5,055 nucleotides of DNA from contig JADFGI010000243.1 of the NCBI GenBank assembly GCA_022567815.1, positions 1-5,055 on the forward strand, given 5' to 3'. This document shows positions 1 through 5,055 of this stretch, piece by piece. The position numbers and the translations under genes were made by a program. Under the pieces are notes generated by a model, which saw only the letters and a program-made list of their open reading frames with translations, ran no database searches and had not been told where the DNA came from. This DNA is from Nitrospinota bacterium. Lineage in GTDB: Bacteria > Nitrospinota > Nitrospinia > Nitrospinales > VA-1. The stretch's first letter is position 1. The number at the start of each line of letters is the position of its first letter.

Positions 1-728
1 CTTTGGAGAAACTTATCCGCCAGGTTATAAAACTTTACAAAAGCCGGACTGTTTTTTATTCCTTCCGGCAATCGGGCAAGTTCGTTCCTGGGCAAAATTG
101 CGTACCCTTGAATTTCTTCCACCGTCAATCCCGCCGCCTGATTCAAAGTGTAAATATTTTGTCGCGTGAACATGTAGGGATGATGGTGCTTGGAAGGAAT
201 TTTTCTGGCCAAGGCTTCAATCCAACTGAATTTATTTGGGAAATGAAAACACAGAAACACGCCGTCCTTTTTTAGGATCCGCCGGATTTCCGCAAGACTT
301 TTAATTTCATCTCCGCCCTCCTGGCGCACATGTTCCAGCACGCCCACGGAGACCACCGCATCAAACGATTCATCCGGATAAGGCAATTGAACCGGATCGC
401 CTGATGAGACTTTAAAATTGAAAGCGTCTTTGAATCGGGCGCTCAGAAATTCGGAAATCTTGATTCCATCGGGGTTATATGAGTCGCCGGAATTTACATT
501 GAACGATTCCGTATTGAATCCGTTACTCAGCAAAAAATAGCTGAAATGCCCGTTCCCGCAACCCCAATCCAAAACATGGGCGCCGGGCGATGTCACATGT
601 TTCAGAAAATTTTCATAAACCATCCAATATTGGGAAGCGGTCGCTATATTATCAAACGCAAACAGTTGAAACTTTTGCAGAGTTTGAAAAACATCCACCC
701 AGCAGTTTTCTTTAGCAGTCCATTGCAA
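1..728 (-). CDS. Class I SAM-dependent methyltransferase (methyltransferase type 11-like), 3'-truncated by window edge
   Basis: This gene encodes a predicted cytoplasmic SAM-dependent methyltransferase with unknown substrate. The frame reads 242 codons leftward and is still open at the window edge, so the C-terminus is missing. Rossmann-fold landmarks are clear. Motif I, VLDWGCGNGHF, lies at residues 52-62 and is the SAM-binding glycine loop. The stretch GDPVQLPYPDESFDAVVSVG lies at residues 110-129, followed by VLEHV (130-134), as in the type 11/UbiE-like group. IRRILKKDGVFLCFHFPN (148-165) matches the usual post-motif III strand. About 50 residues precede motif I. An in-frame TGA lies nine codons upstream of the chosen start. 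TTG at 728-726 is preferred because AAGGAG sits 7 nt before it; the next usable starts lie inside the protein. It follows the flavoprotein gene on the same strand but is separated by a terminator, so it probably has its own promoter. Nothing in the context reveals the substrate. The family call is firm; the exact start is fairly firm. Confidence 0.88.
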   Translation of the reverse strand, partial: MQWTAKENCWVDVFQTLQKFQLFAFDNIATASQYWMVYENFLKHVTSPGAHVLDWGCGNGHFSYFLLSNGFNTESFNVNSGDSYNPDGIKISEFLSARFKDAFNFKVSSGDPVQLPYPDESFDAVVSVGVLEHVRQEGGDEIKSLAEIRRILKKDGVFLCFHFPNKFSWIEALARKIPSKHHHPYMFTRQNIYTLNQAAGLTVEEIQGYAILPRNELARLPEGIKNSPAFVKFYNLADKFLQ

Positions 729-735
729 ACGCCGA

Positions 736-741
736 CTCCTT
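736..741 (-). promoter_or_regulatory. Shine-Dalgarno AAGGAG deciding a TTG start
   Basis: On the minus strand AAGGAG is followed after 7 nt by TTG (728-726), the only start codon between the upstream in-frame TGA and the conserved domain that has a good ribosome binding site. An ATG 2 nt further downstream (723-721) is out of frame and hits TAA after three codons, so it cannot be the start. Confidence 0.7.
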
Positions 742-783
742 ATGACTTCAACTCAATTCCAGTTTTTCTCTTGGAGTTTATCT

Positions 784-798
784 TTCCTGGGCCAGGAA
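784..798. repeat. Small perfect palindrome TTCCTGG-G-CCAGGAA
   Basis: Two 7-bp arms flank a single central base, about 55 bases upstream of the methyltransferase TTG start. As RNA it could fold as a 5-bp stem with a GGGCC loop; as DNA it has the symmetry of a dimeric regulator's operator. No T-run follows on either strand, so it is unlikely to be a terminator. Function is unknown, and chance occurrence is possible. The rest of the gap between the methyltransferase and the terminator shows no convincing promoter or gene. Confidence 0.3.
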
Positions 799-926
799 GG
801 CAAAAAATGAATTTTTTCAAAAACTATTGATGGAATGAAATCCTACAATGTATTTGGAATGACGGCTGACGCGGATAGGGATGTCTTTTTTCAAGATGAG
901 AGCGAAGTCAAATACCAGGCGGGAAC

Positions 927-964
927 AAAAAAAGCCCATGCGAATAAATCGTCATGGGCTTTTT
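927..964 (-). terminator. Rho-independent terminator downstream of the HndC/HydB-like gene
   Basis: Perfect 12-bp arms AAAAAGCCCATG (929-940) and CATGGGCTTTTT (953-964) enclose a 12-nt loop. On the minus strand the hairpin starts 13 nt after the flavoprotein stop codon and ends in seven consecutive T residues, a textbook intrinsic terminator. The plus-strand reading also ends in five T residues, so it may act in both directions. It separates the flavoprotein transcript from the methyltransferase gene. Confidence 0.9.
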
Positions 965-977
965 GGATGGTTGAAGA

Positions 978-2804
978 TTATAAAATTGCCAGGAACGCGC
1001 AGGCTTCGTAGCAGGCGTTGCAATTAATGCACAAATCCATATCGATGTGCGCCGCCACCTTACGGGTTCCTCCTGTAATAGCGCCAGTAGGACAAGGCTT
1101 GATGCATGCCCCGCAGGCAACGCATTCTTCTTCCTTGACATAATACCGGTAAAGTCCGGTGCATTTCGCCGCATCGCAAATCTGATCCTCAATATGCCGC
1201 TCAAATATCTTACGGAAATATTTCAACCCGGTCAACACGCATTTGACGGCTGTTTCCCCAAGGCCGCACAACGAAGTCACATTTATTTCTTCGCAAAGGG
1301 CCTGGAGCTTGTCCAGGTCTTCCATTTTGCCCCGGCCTTCGGAAATATCGTCCAGCTTGTTTTTTATGAGCGTCAACCCAATCCGGCAAGGAGTGCATTT
1401 GCCGCAGGTTTCGCCTTCATTGAATCCCATGGAAAATTTTGCCAGATCGATCACACAAGCCGAGTCATCGTAAGCTGAGAAACTGGCCTGGCCCATGAGC
1501 ACTCCGGCATCCAGCAAACTTTCGTAATCCATCTTGATGTCAGCTTTTTCCGTAGTCAGGAACCCTCCGGTGACTCCGCCGACATGTATGAGTTTGAGTT
1601 CTTTCTTCTTGACGATGCCTCCGCAAATATCATTGATGACTTCACGGAAAGTCAGCCCCATATCCAGTTCCATGAGGCCGTTGTATTTGAGGTTGCCTGC
1701 TATCGCCCAGGTTTTGCATCCCTTGGCATTGGGCGTCCCCATGCCGGCGTACCAGTCGGCGCCCTTTTTGATGATGGATGGAACGGTGGCCCAGGTTTCG
1801 GCATTGTTCAACAGAGTGGGTCGTCCCCACAATCCTATTTCGGTGGAATGCGGCGGTTGCGCCTTGGGGAAGGGACGCTTCCCCTCAATGGAAGCCATCA
1901 AAGCCGTGGACTCGCCGCCAATGAACGCTTCGGCGCCTTCATGAACGGAAATATCAATGCTGAAATCGGTTCCCAGAATATTCTTGCCAAGAAACCCGTA
2001 CTCTCTGGCCTGTTCCAGCGCCATGTTCAGCCGCTTGACGGCAATCGCGTAATCGGACCGGGTGTAAATAATTCCTTCAGTGGCCCCAATGGCATAAGCG
2101 CCAATAATCAGTCCTTCCAGTACCTGGTGCGGACATCCTTCCATGACACTGCGGTCCATATAGGAGGCAGGGTTGCCCTCATCGCCGTTGACTATAATAT
2201 AGCGGACACCATCGTGAGAGGGGGCGGTCGCCGCTTTTTCCCATTTATGACCGGTGACAAACCCGCCGCCGCCTTTGCCGCGCAGGCCGGATTTTATGAC
2301 CTCGTCCCTGATTTCTTTCGGTTGCATGCCAGTGAGGGCTTTTTTCAATGATTCGTAGCCACCGACCGCAATGTATTCGTCGATATTCTCAGGGTCGATG
2401 ACGCCGCCAAACTCCAGCGCAACTCGGGTCTGTTTCTTGATCTGTTCGTAATAATTGTCCTTGGCCGCCGCTTTTTTGAATATTTTACCGCCAACAATAT
2501 GATCCTTTAAAATTTTCGAGACCATTTCGGGTTTGACTTTTTCATACGTCACCCGCTCCTGACCCGGTATGTAAACATCGACCAAAACATCACGACTGCA
2601 ATAACCGCGGCAACCCACTTGACCCATACTGCATTGCCGGTCGCCAAGCTCCGCATTGGCGCTCATGGCCGCGATTTGTTTCTCGAATTCTTTATATACC
2701 TTTTCTCCGCCCTCAGCCACGCCGCTCAGGCTAAGACATACGGTAATTTTAACCGTCCCTTTTTTTTCTTCAGTCGCTTGGGCTTGTTCTGCAACAGCTT
2801 CCAT
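978..2804 (-). CDS. hndC: HndC/HydB/NuoF-type NAD(P)H-binding flavin and iron-sulfur subunit
   Basis: This complete 608-residue cytoplasmic electron-transfer subunit resembles complex I NuoF and the HndC/HydB subunits of NAD(P)-linked, often electron-bifurcating, [FeFe] hydrogenases and related formate dehydrogenases. Residues 17-80 form the thioredoxin-like [2Fe-2S] domain with C23, C65 and C69. The FMN loop GLRGKGGGGFVTG is at 173-185 and NGDEGNPASYMDR at 206-218. The NAD/FMN segment EAFIGGESTALMASIEGKRP spans 292-311. An SLBB-like region follows around 365-455. The NuoF-type [4Fe-4S] site is C467, C470, C473 and C513. A linker carries C543 and C548. Two ferredoxin motifs close the protein: C561-C564-C567-C571 and C592-C595-C598-C602. 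Length and domain order fit HndC/HydB rather than shorter NuoF. ATG is preceded by AAGGGGAG at a spacing of about 8 nt, and a strong terminator follows. Oddities: G28 replaces the expected second [2Fe-2S] cysteine, and no partner subunits are adjacent. Family certain; partner complex and NAD versus NADP preference unknown. Confidence 0.95.
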   Translation of the reverse strand: MEAVAEQAQATEEKKGTVKITVCLSLSGVAEGGEKVYKEFEKQIAAMSANAELGDRQCSMGQVGCRGYCSRDVLVDVYIPGQERVTYEKVKPEMVSKILKDHIVGGKIFKKAAAKDNYYEQIKKQTRVALEFGGVIDPENIDEYIAVGGYESLKKALTGMQPKEIRDEVIKSGLRGKGGGGFVTGHKWEKAATAPSHDGVRYIIVNGDEGNPASYMDRSVMEGCPHQVLEGLIIGAYAIGATEGIIYTRSDYAIAVKRLNMALEQAREYGFLGKNILGTDFSIDISVHEGAEAFIGGESTALMASIEGKRPFPKAQPPHSTEIGLWGRPTLLNNAETWATVPSIIKKGADWYAGMGTPNAKGCKTWAIAGNLKYNGLMELDMGLTFREVINDICGGIVKKKELKLIHVGGVTGGFLTTEKADIKMDYESLLDAGVLMGQASFSAYDDSACVIDLAKFSMGFNEGETCGKCTPCRIGLTLIKNKLDDISEGRGKMEDLDKLQALCEEINVTSLCGLGETAVKCVLTGLKYFRKIFERHIEDQICDAAKCTGLYRYYVKEEECVACGACIKPCPTGAITGGTRKVAAHIDMDLCINCNACYEACAFLAIL

Positions 2805-2960
2805 GAAACTATCTCCCCTTTTCCTGGATATTTATCTATAAAAATTTGGAAAGCTTTTTTAATTCGACAACAGGGTAAACCCCCTGAAAGTCCATTAATC
2901 TGAATTTATAGGATCGCATAAAAATCGAGGAAATTCCAGCATTTCCGGCCACAGAAAAAG

Positions 2961-3110
2961 CTATTTTAAATCCTTTTCATTAACCTCGGTTTGAGGTATC
3001 GAGAGCTTTTCAGCAAACCGGCCCGCTATCTTATTGAAAGTGATGCCAGAAGCCTGACCACCCGGCAAAAAGAATTCTTTTTCAATCCTACCTTCTTGAA
3101 AAGAAATGGT
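2961..3110 (-). pseudogene. Possible C-terminal remnant of an unidentified protein gene
   Basis: A minus-strand frame of 49 codons lies between TAA (3113-3111) and TAG (2963-2961). It has no ATG, GTG or TTG near its beginning; the first TTG is inside it. The predicted peptide looks protein-like, with segments such as FFLPGGQASGITFNKIAGRF and AEKLSIPQTEVNEKDLK, and a weak hairpin plus T-run lies about 15 nt past its stop. I do not recognise the family. It could be the tail of a gene broken upstream by deletion or frameshift, but an open frame of this length can also arise by chance. Composition is the only direct support. Confidence 0.25.
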
Positions 3111-3159
3111 TTAAATGGGGTCTCTAATAATTAGATATTTTTATGTCAGGCAACTCGCT

Positions 3160-3180
3160 GGCCCTTATTTCATAAGGGCC
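3160..3180. repeat. Perfect 9-bp inverted repeat (hairpin) with overlapping alternative pairing
   Basis: GGCCCTTAT (3160-3168) and ATAAGGGCC (3172-3180) are exact reverse complements around a 3-nt loop. There is no T-run on either strand, so a classical intrinsic terminator is unlikely. The GGGCC arm (3176-3180) could also pair with GGCCC at 3187-3191, giving two mutually exclusive hairpins. On the minus strand it starts 2 nt after the stop of the open frame at 3183-3323. It may be a transcript-end hairpin, an operator or a fragment of a palindromic repeat; the sequence does not say which. Confidence 0.6.
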
Positions 3181-3182
3181 GC

Positions 3183-3323
3183 TCATGGCCCGGAACCATT
3201 TTTAGAGATGCCCTTAAGATTGAACGGTTTTGGCCATCTCCTGTTTTCCTCATCGATGAAACCGCATGCATGCAGATCGTATATCCGCCTCTGCTGAACT
3301 CCAGAGAGCCTCTTAACGATTTC
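3183..3323 (-). pseudogene. Possible short coding remnant beside the IS insertion, unidentified
   Basis: A minus-strand frame of 46 codons runs from just after TAG (3326-3324) to TGA (3185-3183) without a normal start codon. The peptide includes VQQRRIYDLHACGFIDEENR and RWPKPFNLKGISKNGSGP. It is rich in charged and aromatic residues, more like a real soluble protein than a random reading. A second minus-strand frame is also open across 3349-3168, and a plus-strand frame is open at 3115-3297, so the choice of coding frame is uncertain. I do not recognise the product. It could be the tail of a gene damaged before or during the IS insertion, or a chance open frame. Confidence 0.2.
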
Positions 3324-3345
3324 CTATTTCCGAATGTCAATCGGA

Positions 3346-3349
3346 CTAG
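3346..3349. repeat. Left target-site duplication CTAG
   Basis: CTAG immediately precedes the left inverted repeat and is repeated immediately after the right one (4934-4937). A 4-bp duplication fits what is known for IS1380-family elements. CTAG is its own reverse complement, so it could formally belong to a 21-bp inverted repeat instead. The bases beyond it do not continue the symmetry or form another duplication. Confidence 0.75.
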
Positions 3350-3366
3350 CCCGCATATTGCATGAG
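3350..3366 (+). repeat. IS left terminal inverted repeat (IRL)
   Basis: CCCGCATATTGCATGAG is the exact reverse complement of the right end at 4917-4933. The match stops at the next inner base (A on the left; C on the right when read inward). Confidence 0.92.
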
Positions 3367-3436
3367 AAAGCGATGGCGAAAACCTTTCAAACCTTTAGAA
3401 TAAGGCAGAGCGACAACTCAAAGAAAGGAATTCGCC

Positions 3437-4753
3437 GTGACAAATTGTACTCCTCTGCAAATTGAATTTCCAGGTATTAAACGCCGCAAAATTGAAGCCT
3501 CATTTTGCGGCGGACATGTGACCAGCGATGCCGGAGGTTGCCTGCTGTTGCGCCAAGTAGACCGGCGTTTGGGTTTGCTTCGACAGGCGGAACGGGAATT
3601 GGTCGATCCCCGTCGCCAATCCAGTTGCGAGCATTCCCTTCTCTCGATGTTGCGCCAGCGGGTTTACGGTCTGGCCTTGGGTTATGAAGACCTCAACGAT
3701 CATGATCAGTTGCGCAAAGACTTGGCCCTGCAAACCGCAACCGAACGGGATTCGGAGTTGGCCAGTGCCTCGACCTTGTGTCGTCTGGAAAATCGCGCTG
3801 ACCGCGACACGGCCTGGGCCATTCAGCGAGTGATGGTCGAGCAGTTTATAAAATCGTTCAAACGCGCCCCGCGCAAACTGATTCTCGACTTCGATGCCAC
3901 CGATGACGCGGTTCACGGCAATCAGGAAGGTCGTTTTTTTCACGGTTACTACGATTCGTATTGTTTCCTGCCGCTGTATGTGTTTTGCGGTGAACAGTTA
4001 TTGGTCAGCTATCTTCGTCCCAGCAAGATCGATGGCGCGAAACATGCGTGGGCCATCCTTTCTTTGTTGGTCAAAAAGCTACGGAAAGTTTGGCCCAAGG
4101 TTCGTATTGTGTTTCGCGGCGACGGCGGTTTTTGCCGCCATCGTATGTTCGACTGGTGTGATAAAAACGATGTGGACTACATCACCGGTATCGCCAAAAA
4201 CAAACGCCTCAATGCACTGAGTCAGAAACTTCAAGATCAGGCTGAGGAACGGTTCCAACAATCAGGACAAAAGCAACGCCTGTTTAGCGAGTTCCGCTAC
4301 GCGGCAAAGAGCTGGGGCCGGGAGAGGCGCGTGATCGCCAAGGCCGAGCATACGGGCAAGGGTCCGAACCCGCGCTACATCGTCACCAACCTCGACGGCG
4401 ATCCGCAACAGCTTTACGACAAACTCTACTGCGCCAGAGGCGATATGGAGAATCGCATCAAGGAGCAACAGCTCGATCTATTCGCGGACCGTACCAGTTG
4501 CCATCAATGGTGGGCCAACCAGTTCCGTTTACTACTCGCGTCCCTTGCCTACACCCTGCTCGAAGCCATCCGCAGGCTGGCATTAAAGGGCACCGAGTTG
4601 GCCAGGGCGCAGTGCGGCACGATACGCCTCAAGCTACTCAAGGTCGGCGCTGTCATCATCAGGAATACACGCCGCATCCGTTTCCTGCTGTCCAGCGCGT
4701 ATCCTCATCAAAGCCTGTTCAGGCATGTTGCTGAACAACTCGACTCCTCTTAA
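3437..4753 (+). CDS. IS1380-family DDE transposase
   Basis: This 438-residue transposase should cut and join the ends of its own IS through a two-metal DDE active site in an RNase H-like fold. The N-terminal segment (about residues 15-50, with GGHVTSDAGGCLLLRQVDRR) is typical of the family and is probably involved in end binding. The catalytic core shows the first Asp in ILDFDATDDAVHG (149-161, D151 or D153), the family signature EGRFFHGYY (164-172), the second Asp in FRGDGGF (226-232, D229), and the Glu in GDMENRIKEQQ (335-345, E338). GTG at 3437 is chosen because AAAGGAA (3424-3430) lies 6 nt upstream and the encoded N-terminus matches family length. There is no frameshift or internal stop, so the gene appears functional. 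A possible -10 (TAGAAT, 3396-3401) lies upstream without a good -35, consistent with weak transposase expression. The family call is confident. Confidence 0.95.
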   Translation: MTNCTPLQIEFPGIKRRKIEASFCGGHVTSDAGGCLLLRQVDRRLGLLRQAERELVDPRRQSSCEHSLLSMLRQRVYGLALGYEDLNDHDQLRKDLALQTATERDSELASASTLCRLENRADRDTAWAIQRVMVEQFIKSFKRAPRKLILDFDATDDAVHGNQEGRFFHGYYDSYCFLPLYVFCGEQLLVSYLRPSKIDGAKHAWAILSLLVKKLRKVWPKVRIVFRGDGGFCRHRMFDWCDKNDVDYITGIAKNKRLNALSQKLQDQAEERFQQSGQKQRLFSEFRYAAKSWGRERRVIAKAEHTGKGPNPRYIVTNLDGDPQQLYDKLYCARGDMENRIKEQQLDLFADRTSCHQWWANQFRLLLASLAYTLLEAIRRLALKGTELARAQCGTIRLKLLKVGAVIIRNTRRIRFLLSSAYPHQSLFRHVAEQLDSS

Positions 4754-4916
4754 ATCAAGAAGGAGCGCTGTCCCCGGCGTGGCGATAAAAAATGGGGGAA
4801 TGGGGGTGGTCTGCCCTGCTCACTGAAAAACGGCGTCCGAAACAGCTCAATCCAAAATAAAACATAAATACTCCACCCCGCAGGGTTTTAACCAGAAAAC
4901 CTCGCTAAATTTTTGG

Positions 4917-4933
4917 CTCATGCAATATGCGGG
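4917..4933 (-). repeat. IS right terminal inverted repeat (IRR)
   Basis: CTCATGCAATATGCGGG is the exact reverse complement of the left end at 3350-3366. It is immediately followed by the second CTAG. Confidence 0.92.
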
Positions 4934-4937
4934 CTAG
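4934..4937. repeat. Right target-site duplication CTAG
   Basis: This is the second copy of the CTAG found at 3346-3349. It directly abuts the first palindromic repeat unit, which starts at 4938. Confidence 0.75.
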
Positions 4938-5005
4938 CCAGCGTAGCGCTGGACCAAATATTGACGTGCGACCAGCGTGACGCTGGACCCAGTGCTAACA
5001 TGCGA
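4938..5005. repeat. Two tandem 34-bp REP-like palindromic repeats
   Basis: Unit 1 is 4938-4971 and unit 2 is 4972-5005. By eye about 26 of 34 positions match. Each unit opens with a hairpin, CCAGCG-TAG-CGCTGG (4938-4952) and CCAGCG-TGA-CGCTGG (4972-4986), followed by ACC, and closes with TGCGA. The palindromic heads are conserved in the stem while the loops and spacers vary, as in REP-type extragenic elements. No other copy is visible in this window. Conserved stems suggest the structure matters, or that the units spread as a mobile repeat; which is not visible here. Confidence 0.7.
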
Positions 5006-5055
5006 TGGTTTTATTGTTGGCAGAATCCTATAACGCGCTGAAATTTCATAAGGAA
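5006..5055. other. Right edge, no gene recognised
   Basis: The last 50 bases contain no supportable coding start. AAGGAA at the very end (5050-5055) resembles a ribosome binding site and could belong to a plus-strand gene beginning just beyond the window, but nothing here confirms it. On the minus strand a 12-codon ATG frame starting near 5049 ends quickly at TAA and is not called. Confidence 0.3.

Larger units (their letters stand above)
2805..3349. other. Intergenic region upstream of the HndC-like gene, no confident gene
   Basis: These 545 bases lie between the divergently oriented flavoprotein gene and the IS. Next to the flavoprotein start is the ribosome binding site AAGGGGAG (2820-2813, minus strand), preceded by an A/T-rich stretch (2829-2870). 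Minus-strand -10-like hexamers TATAGA (about 2841) and TATAAA (2910-2905) exist, but neither has a good -35, so the promoter is unresolved. Short inverted repeats occur at 2871-2886 (CAGGG/CCCTG, 6-nt spacer) and 2929-2946 (GGAAAT/ATTTCC, 6-nt spacer). On the minus strand the latter is followed by TCGATTTTT, making a weak terminator candidate just past the stop of the open frame at 2961-3110. Two possible coding remnants and a strong hairpin in this region are listed separately. No tRNA or rRNA is recognisable. Confidence 0.5.
3350..4933 (+). mobile_element. Complete IS1380-family insertion sequence, 1584 bp
   Basis: The element is bounded by perfect 17-bp terminal inverted repeats and flanked by a direct CTAG. 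It contains one intact transposase gene with all three expected acidic residues. Size, single ORF, DDE type, terminal repeats starting with C residues and a 4-bp duplication all fit the IS1380 family. About 70 bases precede the transposase start and about 160 bases follow its stop before the right end. That 3' stretch holds a G-rich run (4793-4809) but no recognisable gene or strong terminator. With perfect ends and an intact gene, the element looks recently mobile or still active. The specific IS name cannot be assigned without a database search. Confidence 0.92.

Noticed and set aside
721..723. ATG as methyltransferase start
   Set aside because: It is out of frame with the SAM-binding domain and meets TAA after three codons.
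546..830. Plus-strand open frame of 94 codons
   Set aside because: Antisense to the methyltransferase N-terminus and its upstream region; the minus-strand frame carries motif I.
908..1204. Minus-strand open frame of 98 codons overlapping the flavoprotein 3' end and the terminator
   Set aside because: Out of frame with the ferredoxin domain and runs through the terminator hairpin; no domain recognised.
1047..1478. Plus-strand open frame of 143 codons
   Set aside because: Antisense to the iron-sulfur domains of the flavoprotein; no ribosome binding site or domain of its own.
1584..2351. Plus-strand open frame of 255 codons
   Set aside because: It lies entirely antisense to the HndC/HydB-like gene, whose motifs are unmistakable; the peptide shows no recognisable domain and is a shadow frame.
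3115..3297. Plus-strand open frame of 60 codons left of the IS
   Set aside because: No clear ribosome binding site, runs through the 3160-3180 hairpin, and the peptide is less protein-like than the opposite strand.
4793..4809. G-rich stretch as a G-quadruplex candidate
   Set aside because: Only two runs of five G plus a GG; too few separate G-tracts for a standard quadruplex.
4938..5005. Possible CRISPR repeats
   Set aside because: Only two adjacent imperfect units, no unique spacer between conserved repeats and no cas genes; the palindromic heads fit REP-like elements better.

Overview
The window is bacterial DNA of intermediate GC content. It holds three protein genes, one complete insertion sequence, and non-coding DNA with several palindromes. 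The taxon cannot be fixed from the sequence. An HndC/HydB-type flavoprotein with many iron-sulfur sites, Shine-Dalgarno-led genes and an IS1380-type element suggest an anaerobic or electron-bifurcating lineage such as Desulfobacterota, Nitrospirota or Nitrospinota, but this is inference.

Layout: (1) Positions 1-728, minus strand: the N-terminal 242 residues of a class I SAM-dependent methyltransferase that runs off the left edge. It starts at TTG behind a good AAGGAG site. (2) Positions 729-977: a non-coding gap with a strong intrinsic terminator (927-964) and a small palindrome (784-798). (3) Positions 978-2804, minus strand: a complete 608-residue NuoF/HndC/HydB-type NAD(P)H-binding flavin and iron-sulfur subunit. 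It has a thioredoxin-like [2Fe-2S] domain, an FMN/NAD core, an SLBB-type region, a [4Fe-4S] domain and a C-terminal two-cluster ferredoxin domain. (4) Positions 2805-3349: 545 bases without a confident gene. They hold the 5' region of the flavoprotein gene, a perfect 9-bp hairpin, and two short minus-strand open frames that look protein-like and may be gene remnants. (5) Positions 3350-4933: an apparently intact IS1380-family insertion sequence with perfect 17-bp terminal inverted repeats, flanked by CTAG on both sides and encoding a 438-residue DDE transposase on the plus strand. (6) Positions 4938-5005: two tandem 34-bp repeats, each headed by a CCAGCG/CGCTGG palindrome (REP-like), abutting the right copy of CTAG.

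The flavoprotein and methyltransferase genes share a strand, but a terminator separates them, so they are probably not one operon. The flavoprotein would normally work with a small [2Fe-2S] subunit and a catalytic subunit (hydrogenase or formate dehydrogenase). Neither is encoded here, so it looks like a stand-alone gene whose partners lie elsewhere. The IS appears to have inserted beside the palindromic repeat cluster. I see no clear evidence of a wholly new system. The points most worth a second look are the missing [2Fe-2S] cysteine in the flavoprotein, its solitary setting, the IS/REP-like junction, and the possible gene remnants upstream.
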